Shown: piece by piece, positions 1 through 8,258 of the stretch
Numbering within the stretch: the first letter of the stretch is position 1
Layout of the letters: every line of letters starts with the position of its first letter
Assembly: GCA_018711275.1 (NCBI GenBank)
Contig: DVIN01000025.1
Span: forward strand, 1-37,382
Length of the DNA: 37,382 bases
DNA from: Candidatus Pullilachnospira intestinigallinarum
GTDB taxonomy: Bacteria > Bacillota > Clostridia > Lachnospirales > Lachnospiraceae
Direction: 5' to 3'
Made by a program: the position numbers and the translations under genes
The notes under the pieces: generated by a model
Database searches by the model: none
Told to the model about the DNA's origin: nothing
Seen by the model: the letters and a program-made list of their open reading frames with translations, nothing else

Positions 1-684
1 CTCGAGCAGATCCAGCGTCCGCTGCAAATTCTTGATGGCCGCCTCATCGGTAAGTTCCACATAAGTCTGGGGAATCATGGTCACCTCAGCCTCTGCCATG
101 GGGATTCCCTCCTTCTCCAGCGCTTCTCTCACCTGGGAAAAATCATCCGGATCCGTGAGAATCTCATAGCAGTCATCTTCCTCATTGAAATCCTCCGCTC
201 CGGCGTCCAGAGCAGTCATCATCAGATCGTCCGCGCTCATGCCGCACTCTTCCTTATCCACAATGATCTGTCCTTTTTTATCAAACATGAAAGATACACA
301 GCCCGGTGTTCCCACGTTTCCGTTTCCTTTTGTGAACGCGCTTCTTACGTTGGCGGCCGTACGGTTCTTATTATCCGTCAGCGTATCCACAATGATGGCG
401 ATCCCGTTGGGGCCGTATCCTTCATAGGTGATATATTCGTAATTATCCGCATTGGCGTCTCCGGCAGCTCTCTTGATTCCACGTTCAATGGTATCGTTTG
501 GCATGTTGTTGGCCTTTGCCTTGGCAATAACGTCACGCAGCTTGCTGTTGTTGGCCGGATCGGGTCCGCCCTCTTTGACGGCAATCACAATCTCTCTTCC
601 GATAATTGTGAAAATTTTACCCTTCTTGGCGTCATTCTTCTCTTTTTTATGCTTGATATTGGCGAATTTTGAATGTCCCGACAT
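1..684 (-). CDS. yebC: YebC/PmpR family translation or transcription factor, 3' end outside window
   Basis: The protein starts [16 protein letters not shown] and continues through the family hallmarks [45 protein letters not shown] and [14 protein letters not shown]. These identify it as a YebC/PmpR (TACO1-like) cytosolic protein. Family members are described as transcription regulators and, more recently, as factors that relieve ribosome stalling at proline-rich stretches. The ATG at 682-684 follows a clear GGAGAG-type ribosome site. There are 228 codons in the window and no stop, so only the last few of the usual 240-250 residues are missing. The acidic domain around [16 protein letters not shown] is intact. 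The gene lies 86 bp downstream of mazF on the same strand. The family call is very secure; the cellular role is taken from the family. Confidence 0.96.
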   Translation of the reverse strand, partial: MSGHSKFANIKHKKEKNDAKKGKIFTIIGREIVIAVKEGGPDPANNSKLRDVIAKAKANNMPNDTIERGIKRAAGDANADNYEYITYEGYGPNGIAIIVDTLTDNKNRTAANVRSAFTKGNGNVGTPGCVSFMFDKKGQIIVDKEECGMSADDLMMTALDAGAEDFNEEDDCYEILTDPDDFSQVREALEKEGIPMAEAEVTMIPQTYVELTDEAAIKNLQRTLDLLE

Positions 685-770
685 ACAATTCTCTCCTCTT
701 TCTTTTGTTTACTCAGTCTGTGATCCTTACAGAATATACCATTTTCCCAAACTTTCGTCAAGAACCTGCA

Positions 771-1118
771 TTATGTAGGAAGCTCCAGGCTGATCTTCAG
801 CGCCTGGTTTACCTGATCCATCAGTTCCTGATCCAGATGGCATACCTTGTCCTTGAGCCTGCGCTTATCGATGGTTCGAAGCTGTTCCAGCAAAATCACG
901 GAATCCCGCACCAGATCGTAGGAAGACGCGTCGATCTCGATGTGCGTGGGAAGCTTCGCCTTATTCATTCTTGACGTGATCGCGGCGCAGATCACCGTGG
1001 GGCTGTGCTTGTTTCCAATGTCGTTCTGAATAATCAGCACCGGACGGATTCCTCCCTGTTCACTGCCAACCACCGGACGCAGATCCGCATAAAAAATATC
1101 TCCTCGCTTTATAACCAC
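771..1118 (-). CDS. ndoA: MazF/PemK-family endoribonuclease (NdoA/EndoA-like)
   Basis: A 115-residue protein with the MazF/PemK core: [12 protein letters not shown] at the N-terminus, [19 protein letters not shown], the TSR of [13 protein letters not shown], and the C-terminal RTIDKRRL segment. MazF toxins cut single-stranded mRNA at short motifs, using the R of GGxRP and the T of the TSR region. The frame opens with a GTG at 1125-1127, but only 1 nt separates it from the GGAG. The GTG at 1116-1118, 10 nt after GGAG, is the better start and gives the usual MVIKRGD beginning. The gene follows alr, as in Bacillus subtilis, but the 123 bp between them hold no credible antitoxin gene (B. subtilis has ndoAI there). 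Family call secure; toxicity is inferred. Confidence 0.93.
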   Translation of the reverse strand: MVIKRGDIFYADLRPVVGSEQGGIRPVLIIQNDIGNKHSPTVICAAITSRMNKAKLPTHIEIDASSYDLVRDSVILLEQLRTIDKRRLKDKVCHLDQELMDQVNQALKISLELPT

Positions 1119-1207
1119 ACAATTCACACTCCGATTTCTGTGCCGCCGCGCCAGTTTTTGAACATGACGCCGCGGCGCTTAGATATCTATAGTATTTCCA
1201 TCTTCCT

Positions 1208-1221
1208 TTCGTGTATACGAA
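1208..1221. promoter_or_regulatory. Near-perfect 14-bp palindrome between alr and mazF
   Basis: TTCGTGTATACGAA is an inverted repeat with one mismatched pair. It overlaps the 3' end region of alr and lies about 90 bp upstream of the mazF start. A weak -10-like TACTAT lies just downstream on the minus strand. It could be an operator for a mazF-proximal promoter, but nothing in the sequence names a binding protein. Confidence 0.25.
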
Positions 1222-1241
1222 TTGTTTCCGGTCAAAGCAGA

Positions 1242-2396
1242 TCAGAGTTCTTTTTCCTGTCCGTCCTTCCGATAGATTCTCGGCACCCGGCTGCTGATGC
1301 AGCACAGATATTCATAGGGAAAGCGCCCCGACAGTTCCGAAAGCTCTTCCACTGTAATCGCATCATCGCCGTCCTGTCCCAGAAGGGTCACCGGCGCGTG
1401 AAGCCTGGCTTCCGGGATATCCGTCACATCCACCATAAACTGATCCATACAGATTCGTCCCAGCACCGGGGCACGTTTCCCGGCAATCAGTACGCTTCCC
1501 CGATTGGACAATCCCCGGGAGACGCCGTCCGCGTATCCGGCAGGTATGGTGGCGATCCTGGTTTTTTCTCTGGTGGTCGTAAAAGTTCCGCCATAGCTTA
1601 CGGGTACCCCCGCCTCCACTTCCTTGATATGTGAAATGTGAGAAACCAGACGCATTACCGGTTTCAGCAGGACTCCGTTTTTGATTACTTCCGCGGAAGG
1701 ATATACCCCGTAAATGGTAATTCCCGGCCGCACGGCATCCAGATCCCCGTCCCTGTGCCAGAGGATTCCCGCGCTGTTATTGCAGTGGCGAACCGGTATC
1801 CGGATTCCTTCCTCCTCCAGCAGCCGGATAAATTCATGAAATTCTTCATATTGTTTCCGGGCCCATCTCACATCCTGCTCATCTGCCCGGGCAAAATGTG
1901 TGAAAATTCCTTCCACAAAAAGCCCCGGCATTTTGCAGATATGTACCATGTCCGCCAGGCTCTCCCGCGCATTTCGAAATCCGATCCGTGTCATCCCCGT
2001 ATCTGCCGCCAGATGCACCGGGAGAATTTTTCCCGCGTTTACAGCCGCTTCGGAAAGCTCTTCCGCCATCCGACGGGTAAATACCGCCGGGCGGATCTCA
2101 TACTCCGCCAGCAGTGAATAATGCTCGGGAAATACATAGCCCAGAATCAGAATGGGTTTCTGAATTCCGTGGTCGCGAAGCTCCACCGCCTCCTCCACCG
2201 TGGCCACCGCAAAGCCCCAGATATACTCCTTCGGCTCCATCAGCCGGGCGATGGGAACCGCCCCATGACCATAAGCGTTGGCCTTTACCACCGCTATCAT
2301 CTGTGTTCCCGGCGTAAGCGCCTGTCTCATCTGTTCAAAATTATATTCTACCGCGTCCAGATCAATAAACGCGCAAATCCGTCTGTATTTTTCCAT
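1242..2396 (-). CDS. alr: Alanine racemase (PLP-dependent)
   Basis: The 384-residue product is a fold-type III PLP enzyme that interconverts L- and D-alanine for peptidoglycan. The PLP lysine sits in AVVKANAYGHG (K38), and the second catalytic base is the Tyr of PVSYGGTF (about Y268). HLAADTGMTRIGF, RHCNNSAGIL, VRPGITIYGVYP and GRICMDQFMVDVTD are family signatures. The open frame continues about 100 codons upstream of MEKYRR, but that part overlaps the nnr gene in another frame and is not conserved-looking. The ATG at 2394-2396 gives the standard length. The ribosome site there is weak, and a small hairpin (CCGCA/TGCGG, 2405-2420) lies just upstream. The gene sits between nnr and mazF, a frequent Firmicute order. 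Confidence 0.96.
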   Translation of the reverse strand: MEKYRRICAFIDLDAVEYNFEQMRQALTPGTQMIAVVKANAYGHGAVPIARLMEPKEYIWGFAVATVEEAVELRDHGIQKPILILGYVFPEHYSLLAEYEIRPAVFTRRMAEELSEAAVNAGKILPVHLAADTGMTRIGFRNARESLADMVHICKMPGLFVEGIFTHFARADEQDVRWARKQYEEFHEFIRLLEEEGIRIPVRHCNNSAGILWHRDGDLDAVRPGITIYGVYPSAEVIKNGVLLKPVMRLVSHISHIKEVEAGVPVSYGGTFTTTREKTRIATIPAGYADGVSRGLSNRGSVLIAGKRAPVLGRICMDQFMVDVTDIPEARLHAPVTLLGQDGDDAITVEELSELSGRFPYEYLCCISSRVPRIYRKDGQEKEL

Positions 2397-2476
2397 TATT
2401 TTTTCCGCACAATTTTGCGGTCCCCTTACTTTTCTGTGAATTCTGATACATCCTTCGTTTCCGGTGTTTTCCCGTT

Positions 2477-4024
2477 TTACGGTACGCCTCCAAAATCCCC
2501 CGCCGCGGTTTTCCGTGCGGCCCCGGCGGTCAGCAAACGCCATACCCCGGGAATTGCATCCAGAATGTCGGAGGCCAGCACGGAAGCTTCCCCCTTTCCT
2601 TTTGCCGCCAGATCCCCTGCCCTGGCATGAAAATCCACCGCCAGAGGCGCCGCTCTTTGAGTTTCCGTTCCTGCGGCCAGAAAACCGGCCGCAATTCCGC
2701 AAAGCACATCGCCGCTGCCGGCGGTGGCCATTCCACTGTTTCCTCTGGTATTGATAAATACCGTCCCATCCGCGGTTTTTGTGACCGTACGCGCATCTTT
2801 CAGGATACAGGTGACCGGATATTCCCCGCAGAAAGTTTCCAGCTGTCCCACCGGATCTGCTTTCAAAACAGAAACCGGCAGACCGGTCAGCCTTGCCATT
2901 TCCCCCATATGGGGTGTGAGAATACAGGGACCTGCCGCCTGTTTCAGCAGTTCCCTCCTGCGGCTTACCGCATTCAGCCCGTCCGCATCCAGCACCAGCG
3001 GTTTCTTATTTTCTGTCAGCAGAACAGATACCAGCGTATCTGCCGCAGTTCCCGTCCCCAGACCCGGTCCCGCCGCGGCCACATCCGCCCAGTCCAGAGC
3101 CTGTCTCAAGAGCTTTTTCAATGCTTCCGGCTGCTCATCCTTCCGGTAGGTGGTCAGAAGCGCCTCCGGAAGCAGCTGCTGCAGAACAGCCCGGTTATGC
3201 TCCTCCGTAAAAATCCGGACCATACCCGCGCCGGCCAGCAGACAGGCCTTCGCCGCGAAATACGCGGCCCCGCACATATCTTCGGAACCGGCCGCCACCA
3301 GAACTTTGCCGAAGGTTCCCTTGTTTCCTCGCGGATTGCGGGGAGGCAGCCAACGGTAGTCCTCTTCGGTAATCCGGAACATGCCCTTATGGGATGCCGG
3401 GTACGGTTTCGTACAGATTCCCACATCTTTCACGGTAACCCGTCCGGCATACTCCGCCCCCGGATAAAGCAGAAGTCCCGCCTTTGCACAGGCAAAGGTG
3501 ACTGTCTGTCTGGCATGGACCGCGGTTCCCATCACCTGTCCGCGGCTCCCATCAATTCCGGAAGGGACGTCCACCGCCAGCACCGGAACACCGGACATCT
3601 CCATCTTTTTCAGGAGTTCCTCATATCGTCCTTCCACCTTTCGGGAAAGGCCCACGCCGAATACGGCATCCACGATAGTAGTATATTCGGTAAACACCGG
3701 CTTCTTGACAACAGGTACCCCATACTTTTCGGCAATCTTCCACTGGGTTTTGGTTTCTTCCGTAAAAGATTCCATTTTTCCCGCCATGAAAATCTCCGCC
3801 TGGATATTATCCAGATGCAGCAGTCTGGCCACCGCAATGCCGTCTCCGCCGTTGTTCCCGGAACCGCAGACCACCAATACCCGGCCGGTATCAAAATTTT
3901 TTTTCAGTTCCTCCGTCACCGCCAGAGCCGCCCGTTCCATCAGAACCAGGGACGGCATTCCCATCTCCTGTATCGTAAACTGATCCAGCCGCTTCATCTG
4001 CGGGCTGGTTACAATTCTCTCCAT
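2477..4024 (-). CDS. nnr: Bifunctional NAD(P)HX epimerase / ADP-dependent NAD(P)HX dehydratase
   Basis: A 515-residue fusion of the two NAD(P)HX repair activities. Residues about 1-215 are the YjeF-N epimerase, with VVCGSGNNGGDGIAVARLL and VDAVFGVGLSR plus VDVPSGIDGSRG. Residues about 225-500 are the ribokinase-like ADP-dependent dehydratase, with RNPRGNKGTFGKVLVAAGS, AAAGPGLG, LDADGLNA, LTPHMGEMARL and GNSGMATAGSGDVLCG. The enzyme converts damaged hydrated NAD(P)H back to the usable form. The ATG at 4022-4024 follows GGGAGG at proper spacing. The length matches the bacterial YjeF fusion family. It lies just downstream of the redox sensor rex, but two hairpins separate the genes, so co-transcription would need read-through. 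Confidence 0.96.
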   Translation of the reverse strand: MERIVTSPQMKRLDQFTIQEMGMPSLVLMERAALAVTEELKKNFDTGRVLVVCGSGNNGGDGIAVARLLHLDNIQAEIFMAGKMESFTEETKTQWKIAEKYGVPVVKKPVFTEYTTIVDAVFGVGLSRKVEGRYEELLKKMEMSGVPVLAVDVPSGIDGSRGQVMGTAVHARQTVTFACAKAGLLLYPGAEYAGRVTVKDVGICTKPYPASHKGMFRITEEDYRWLPPRNPRGNKGTFGKVLVAAGSEDMCGAAYFAAKACLLAGAGMVRIFTEEHNRAVLQQLLPEALLTTYRKDEQPEALKKLLRQALDWADVAAAGPGLGTGTAADTLVSVLLTENKKPLVLDADGLNAVSRRRELLKQAAGPCILTPHMGEMARLTGLPVSVLKADPVGQLETFCGEYPVTCILKDARTVTKTADGTVFINTRGNSGMATAGSGDVLCGIAAGFLAAGTETQRAAPLAVDFHARAGDLAAKGKGEASVLASDILDAIPGVWRLLTAGAARKTAAGDFGGVP

Positions 4025-4060
4025 GCCACGTTCCTCCCAATTTTCCCGGCAGACAAAAAT

Positions 4061-4085
4061 CTGCGGACAGAAAAATCTTCCGCAG
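4061..4085. terminator. Hairpin with T-runs between rex and nnr
   Basis: CTGCGGA (4061-4067) pairs with TCCGCAG (4079-4085). A T6 run follows on the plus strand and ATTTTTG follows on the minus strand. It lies immediately after the rex hairpin as read on the minus strand, so it could act as a second terminator or an attenuator ahead of nnr. Confidence 0.55.
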
Positions 4086-4109
4086 TTTTTTCTTTACCCA
4101 CGAACGGAA

Positions 4110-4139
4110 AACTGCCGCCCGTCAGCTTCGGCGGCAGTT
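4110..4139 (-). terminator. Rho-independent terminator of rex
   Basis: A perfect 10-bp stem, AACTGCCGCC (4110-4119) and GGCGGCAGTT (4130-4139), has a 10-nt loop. On the minus strand it lies 5 bp after the rex stop codon and is followed by a short T-run. Confidence 0.8.
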
Positions 4140-4144
4140 CCTTT

Positions 4145-4807
4145 TTACTTCTTTTTCGGTTCTTTGTGATCCTTTTCGTAACGGCTCAGATTATAGGACA
4201 GACGCATCAGGCTCTCGGACAGATGTACATTCTCCACAATCACATCCGACGGCACTGACAGATTCAGGTCCGTATGCGCAAAATTCCAGATTGCGCGGAC
4301 GCCGTTGTCCACCAGTACCTTCGCCATCTCAATGGCTTTCGCCTTAGGCAGTGTCAGGGTGGCAATCTCCACATGATGGGTCCGGATAAACTCCGGAAGT
4401 TCGTCAATCATCCGCACCTCAATGCCTCTCACGGAAACACCTTTCAGCACCGGATTCACATCAAAAAGTCCGATCAGCTTAAATCCCTGACGCTCAAACT
4501 GGGTATAATTGGCCAGAGCCTGTCCCAGATTGCCCACGCCCAGGATAATCATGGTGTGCGTCCTATCCAGTCCCAGAATCTTCGCGATCTCCGAATGAAG
4601 ATACTTAACGTTATATCCGTATCCCTGCTGGCCGAAGCCACCGAAATTATTCAGATCCTGACGGATCTGGGAGGCAGTCACCTTCATCCGGCCGCTCAGC
4701 TCATTGGATGAAATCCGCTCTACGCCATCCTCCATCAGCTCTCCCAAATAGCGGTAATATCTTGGAAGCCGTTTGATCACAGCTCTCGAAATATCTTTTT
4801 CCTCCAC
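4145..4807 (-). CDS. rex: Redox-sensing transcriptional repressor Rex
   Basis: Rex senses the NADH/NAD+ ratio and represses fermentation and respiration genes when NADH is low. The N-terminal winged helix is clear: ISRAVIKRLPRYYRYL, ISSNELSGRMKVTASQIRQDLNNFG. The Rossmann domain has IILGVGNLGQAL (about residues 88-98) and the C-terminal NFAHTDLNL and VHLSESL signatures. The frame is open up to a GTG at 4853-4855, but that codon lies at the promoter, upstream of the likely transcript start. The GTG at 4805-4807 has AGGAGG 9 nt upstream and yields the normal length (220 residues, MEEKDISRAVIK). A promoter and a Rex-like operator lie directly upstream, pointing to autoregulation. Identification is secure; the start choice is strongly supported. 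Confidence 0.97.
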   Translation of the reverse strand: MEEKDISRAVIKRLPRYYRYLGELMEDGVERISSNELSGRMKVTASQIRQDLNNFGGFGQQGYGYNVKYLHSEIAKILGLDRTHTMIILGVGNLGQALANYTQFERQGFKLIGLFDVNPVLKGVSVRGIEVRMIDELPEFIRTHHVEIATLTLPKAKAIEMAKVLVDNGVRAIWNFAHTDLNLSVPSDVIVENVHLSESLMRLSYNLSRYEKDHKEPKKK

Positions 4808-4856
4808 GAAAATACTCCTCCTGTATCCCAAAAACGGAATTTCTTCTTTGGTCACT

Positions 4857-4885
4857 ATTATAGTGAAATGTTAAAAGAATGTCAA
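4857..4885 (-). promoter_or_regulatory. Sigma-A promoter of rex
   Basis: On the minus strand there is a consensus TTGACA (4880-4885), a 17-nt spacer and a consensus TATAAT (4857-4862). This predicts a transcript start near 4850 and a leader of about 43 nt to the GTG at 4807. The -10 box lies inside a 13-bp palindrome, CACTATTATAGTG (4853-4865). Confidence 0.88.
4868..4885 (-). promoter_or_regulatory. Probable Rex operator overlapping the rex -35 box
   Basis: The minus strand reads TTGACATTCTTTTAACAT. Against the Firmicute Rex operator TTGTTAANNNNTTAACAA it matches 10 of the 14 defined positions. The right half-site TTAACA is intact and the left half is degraded toward a consensus -35. It covers the whole -35 element of the rex promoter, so a bound Rex would block initiation. 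Assignment is by comparison with the known consensus only. Confidence 0.55.
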
Positions 4886-4906
4886 ACTATTTTCGTGGTT
4901 TTCAGA

Positions 4907-5242
4907 TTACTCCTGAAATTCCTTCCGCAAAATCTCTCTGGGCGGTTCAATCTCATTGGCCAGCGTATGCTCCGTCAGTTCGGACAGAAGCTTCAGCTTC
5001 CGGTTGATCACAGGCCGCATACAGTTGGGAACATGCTCCTGATGGGCCCGGTGGATAGCCACGCATTCCTTACAGTTTCCATGATAGCGACAGGCTTTCC
5101 GGCATGGACAGTGATCCTTCTGTCGATACTCCTCCCGAAACTCCGCCGCGAATTCTTCCTGCAGCCGAAGACCTTCCTTTCGGTCCCCCCGATGAAAAGC
5201 TTCCATCGCCTGTTTTTCCTTTTCATTTCCCTCGATAATCAT
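4907..5242 (-). CDS. Cysteine-rich small protein of unknown function
   Basis: A 111-residue soluble protein. Its first half is a charged helix (KEKQAMEAFHRGDRKEGLRLQEEFAAEFREEY). Its middle has a cysteine cluster, CPCRKACRYHGNCKECVAIH, followed by NCMRP, so five spaced Cys and two His could bind a metal. The pattern resembles the short CxC-x3-C-x3-HGxCxxCxxxH proteins common in Clostridia (DUF6485-like), but I cannot confirm the family. The ATG at 5240-5242 follows GGGAGGAG. It overlaps the stop codon of the upstream esterase gene by four bases (ATGA), so the two are probably translationally coupled. Function is not known. Confidence 0.75.
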   Translation of the reverse strand: MIIEGNEKEKQAMEAFHRGDRKEGLRLQEEFAAEFREEYRQKDHCPCRKACRYHGNCKECVAIHRAHQEHVPNCMRPVINRKLKLLSELTEHTLANEIEPPREILRKEFQE

Positions 5243-5988
5243 TGTTCTCCTCCCATCTTTGTCTGTTCTCTGATCAGCCAGGCCATTCCCCGGGCGCATC
5301 TCCCTTCCGGATCCGAAAAATGACCGCCCGGATTCCATTCCAGAATCACATGCTTCATGGCCGCCTCCTTGCGAAACATCCTCTCGGTTTCTCTGGTGGC
5401 ATCTCCCACCGCCGCCATCCAGGGATTCCTGGTTTTTTCCTCTTTCCGGCCCAGGCTGAGATATATGCTGTCTTTGCCGCTTTCCCGGAATTGTTCTGTC
5501 CCGAAAGGAGATTTTGGTCTGCCCTTCGTCTGCTCCAGCAGTTCCATCCAGCCGGGAAACCAGAGGGAGGCGGACATGGCGGCCGCGCCGGAAAACAGTC
5601 CGCTTTCCAGATAAGCCCAGAGGGCAAACAGCCCGGCAAGGGAATAGCCGGCCACAAATCTCCCGCCGGACGCAGCGCCATATTCCGCTTCTACCCTGGG
5701 AATGCACGCTTTTGCGAGCCAGGAAAGGGTATCCCGGCCGCCGCCCGCAAAGTTTTCTCCTTCTCTGACACCCCTGGCCGGCCAGGGAGAAAACTCCCGG
5801 TTCCAGTCCTCCGTCTCATAGGCCGCCAGCAGGAAATCCTCTCCCACCGCGTCAGCCAACAGACGGGCGGTCTTCCGGGCCATGGCGCCGGATCCGGCGG
5901 CAATCCCCCAAAAGATCACCGGCCCCGCCTCTCCCCGGATAAAAAGATGACACTGTTTTCCTGAAATGATTCTGTGACTGTATCTCAT
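5239..5988 (-). CDS. Alpha/beta-hydrolase-fold esterase
   Basis: A 249-residue cytosolic-looking protein without a signal peptide. VAGYSLAGLFALWA (about residues 112-125) is a nucleophile elbow of the GxSxxG type, with the catalytic Ser in GYSLAG. NPGGHFSDPEGR near the C-terminus supplies the likely catalytic His. VIFWGIAAGSG near the N-terminus fits an oxyanion-hole region. The layout resembles the putative-esterase (Esterase_D, siderophore esterase-like) family. The substrate cannot be read from the sequence, and no siderophore genes are nearby. The gene heads a two-gene unit with the cysteine-rich protein downstream (ATGA overlap). Confidence 0.8.
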   Translation of the reverse strand: MRYSHRIISGKQCHLFIRGEAGPVIFWGIAAGSGAMARKTARLLADAVGEDFLLAAYETEDWNREFSPWPARGVREGENFAGGGRDTLSWLAKACIPRVEAEYGAASGGRFVAGYSLAGLFALWAYLESGLFSGAAAMSASLWFPGWMELLEQTKGRPKSPFGTEQFRESGKDSIYLSLGRKEEKTRNPWMAAVGDATRETERMFRKEAAMKHVILEWNPGGHFSDPEGRCARGMAWLIREQTKMGGEQ

Positions 5989-6084
5989 GGTTCCTTCACT
6001 CCGTCCATAACTGCTTTATTATTATAACAGATTCCTCTGTGATTGTGCAGAGTGATTCTGCATTTCCATTTTCTGTACGTTGAA

Positions 6085-6127
6085 AATCCGGAAGGATCCT
6101 CCCTTCAAAGAAAGATCCTTCCGGATT
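6085..6127 (-). terminator. Terminator after the histidine kinase gene
   Basis: Perfect 14-bp arms, AATCCGGAAGGATC (6085-6098) and GATCCTTCCGGATT (6114-6127), flank a 15-nt loop. It lies 33 bp past the stop of the minus-strand kinase gene and is followed by a short T-run on that strand. Confidence 0.75.
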
Positions 6128-6160
6128 ACAGGATTCGACTGCGAAAGCGCATGGAAACCG

Positions 6161-7480
6161 TCATGCCTCTTTTTCCGTCTTATATTTTACCGGAAACAGT
6201 ATGGTCAGACGGAAGCGGTCTTCCTCCTGCTCCACCTGACATTTCGCTTTCATTTTCAGCGCCATATTCCGGATACTCTGGATACCGATGCCAGTGCTTT
6301 CCACGGTTTCCTCTGTCCGGCGGATATGGTTTTCAAAGGAAAATCCCACCATGTGTTCTTCCTCTGCGGAGGATATGATGACAGGATAGGAGGAATCTGC
6401 GTATTTTACCAGGTTGGAAGTAAGGTTGTCCAAAATCCGCAGCATATATTCCGTGGAAATCTGAATCTTTTTCTCCAGCCATTTCACATGGAATTCCACC
6501 TGAAACCCCTGCTGCTCCAGATAGCTGCAGGTTTCCGAAAAAAGATCATAAAACAGAACCTCATAAAGCTCCGGTTCTTCCATCTGGACACAGGTCTCAC
6601 CGGTCAGAAGTGAATACTCAAACAGGTGATCCGTCAGCTGCTTCATCCGCCGGGCCCTTTTTTCAATTTTTTCTATATATTCCATCTGCCGTTCTTTCCC
6701 ATTTCCCCGCTTCAGGATCTCCGTATACAGCAAAATGGAGGTGATGGGGGTTCTGAGATCGTGGGACATTTCCGTGACGATTCTCTGATTCTCCCGAACC
6801 ATTTTTGCTTCCTGATCCAGAAGTTCCTGAAAGGATTTCCTCATACTGTCCAGACCGAAAGCCAGGGTTGCCAGTTCATCATTACCTTTAACTGTGATGG
6901 GATAATCCAGACCTCCGCCCTCCAGGATTTCCACCTCCTGCCCCAGTTTCCGGATGTAGTCCATCCGTCTGCGAATACCAAGCAACACCAGAAGCAGAAA
7001 AATCCCAAAGCATAAGAGAAGCTCCGCAATATAACAGTAAGTAAAAATCTGATACGAATAATTTCCGATGACGATTACCTGCGCGCTGCCGTCCGAAAAA
7101 GACAGTGGATAGAAATTTCCCCATTCCTGATCTTCCGACAGGATTTCCGTCTCCGGAAGCTCCTCCTGATAGGTGGAATCGAATACCAGTACCCCTTCCC
7201 GATAGATCTGAAGATACAGGATATTCTGTTGTTTCACCCAACTGCTCAGCTTCTTCGAATCCCCGGATGACAGATGATTCTGATCAATATATTTCTGCAG
7301 TTTTTCCACATATACCTGATTGTGTCCTTCCACATAAGCCGGACTTTCAAAATACTTTTCCAGTAGACGGAAACTGATAAAATCCGCCAGAAAAAAAATC
7401 CCAACGGCCACACCTGCCGAGACTACCAGCAGTTTCAGCAGCTGAACATAGATGGAATTACGCCTGCTCATTGCCCGCAT
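6161..7480 (-). CDS. Membrane sensor histidine kinase (HisKA/HATPase type)
   Basis: A 439-residue kinase. A membrane helix at about residues 14-36 and a second at about 147-168 enclose a roughly 110-residue extracytoplasmic sensor. A HAMP-like linker follows, then the HisKA box EMSHDLRTPITSILLYTEIL (phosphoacceptor His about 240), the N-box DNLTSNLVKYAD (about 351-362) and the G-box ESTGIGIQSIRNM. The N-box reads DNLTSNL where DNLxxNA is usual. The gene overlaps the response regulator by 23 bp and is translated after it. A start at MSRRN (7471) is equally possible. The signal sensed is not evident. The nearest upstream gene encodes a small lipoprotein. Confidence 0.93.
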   Translation of the reverse strand: MRAMSRRNSIYVQLLKLLVVSAGVAVGIFFLADFISFRLLEKYFESPAYVEGHNQVYVEKLQKYIDQNHLSSGDSKKLSSWVKQQNILYLQIYREGVLVFDSTYQEELPETEILSEDQEWGNFYPLSFSDGSAQVIVIGNYSYQIFTYCYIAELLLCFGIFLLLVLLGIRRRMDYIRKLGQEVEILEGGGLDYPITVKGNDELATLAFGLDSMRKSFQELLDQEAKMVRENQRIVTEMSHDLRTPITSILLYTEILKRGNGKERQMEYIEKIEKRARRMKQLTDHLFEYSLLTGETCVQMEEPELYEVLFYDLFSETCSYLEQQGFQVEFHVKWLEKKIQISTEYMLRILDNLTSNLVKYADSSYPVIISSAEEEHMVGFSFENHIRRTEETVESTGIGIQSIRNMALKMKAKCQVEQEEDRFRLTILFPVKYKTEKEA

Positions 7481-8180
7481 CGAATTTATACCCCTTTCCC
7501 CAAACAGTCTTTATATATCTGGGATTTTTGGGATCCGCCTCTATTTTTACCCGCAGCTTCCGTATATGTACCATGACCGTACTGCTGCAGGAATAAAAAT
7601 AAGGTTCCTCCCAGACGCTTTCATACAGATTCTGAGCAGAAAAAATTCTGCCGGGATGCCGCATCAGCAGCAGAAGAATGTGATATTCAATATCCGACAT
7701 CTCTTTTTCTTTTCCATCCACGAAAACCTCATTATACGTCCTGTGAATCCGTATGCCTCTCAGCTCCAGCCAGGCGTTCTTCTCCTCCAAATTAACGCCG
7801 GTCTTTCCCTGGTAAACATTGTAACGGCGCACCAGCGCTTTTACCCTTCCCAGCAGTTCCGCATAGGAAAACGGTTTTGGAAGATAATCGTCTCCTCCTG
7901 CCATAAGCCCGATCAGTTTGTCGGATTCCTGTGCCTTTGCCGTGAGAAACAGCACCGGAACATTGGATTTCTTTCGTATTTCCTCGCAGGTACGAAGGCC
8001 TGAGATTCCGGGCATCATAATATCCAGGATCACCAGATCGGTAGTTTCGTCCAGAAGCTGAAGACCCTGGTGCCCGTTCTCCGCCTCACTGACACAGTAA
8101 TTTTCACTTTCCAGCAGAATTCTTACGCCTTCCCGGATATCCGCATCGTCTTCCACGATCAAAATATTTCCGATACTCAC
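7458..8180 (-). CDS. OmpR/PhoB-family response regulator
   Basis: A 240-residue two-domain regulator. In the receiver domain the acidic pair is VEDDADIR (D11/D12), the phosphoacceptor is ILDIMMPG (D53), T80 lies in LFLTAKA and K102 in LPKPFSYAEL. The C-terminal winged helix carries EMSDIEYHILLLLMRHPGRIFS, VMVHIRKLRVKIE and IKTVWGKGYKF. The start is a GTG (8178-8180) preceded by GGGAGG. It is the first gene of the regulator-kinase pair. A promoter candidate is listed upstream. Confidence 0.95.
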   Translation of the reverse strand: MSIGNILIVEDDADIREGVRILLESENYCVSEAENGHQGLQLLDETTDLVILDIMMPGISGLRTCEEIRKKSNVPVLFLTAKAQESDKLIGLMAGGDDYLPKPFSYAELLGRVKALVRRYNVYQGKTGVNLEEKNAWLELRGIRIHRTYNEVFVDGKEKEMSDIEYHILLLLMRHPGRIFSAQNLYESVWEEPYFYSCSSTVMVHIRKLRVKIEADPKNPRYIKTVWGKGYKFDAGNEQA

Positions 8181-8258
8181 CGTTTTCCTCCCTTTGTCCT
8201 GTTTTGTCCGTTTTCCCGAAAGGCAGACGGCAGAACCGCACGCTTTCCATACGTCTGT

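Noticed and set aside
1060-1305. An 81-codon minus-strand frame between alr and mazF as an antitoxin
   Set aside because: It overlaps both genes, is not similar to any antitoxin helix pattern and has no ribosome site.
2397-2702. An N-terminal extension of alr to 2702
   Set aside because: The extra 100 codons overlap the nnr coding region in another frame, are low-complexity Gly/Arg/Ser and have no ribosome site at the start; the ATG at 2396 gives the family's normal length.
2627-4258. A 543-codon plus-strand frame opposite nnr and rex
   Set aside because: Shadow of two secure genes; composition and lack of ribosome site rule it out.
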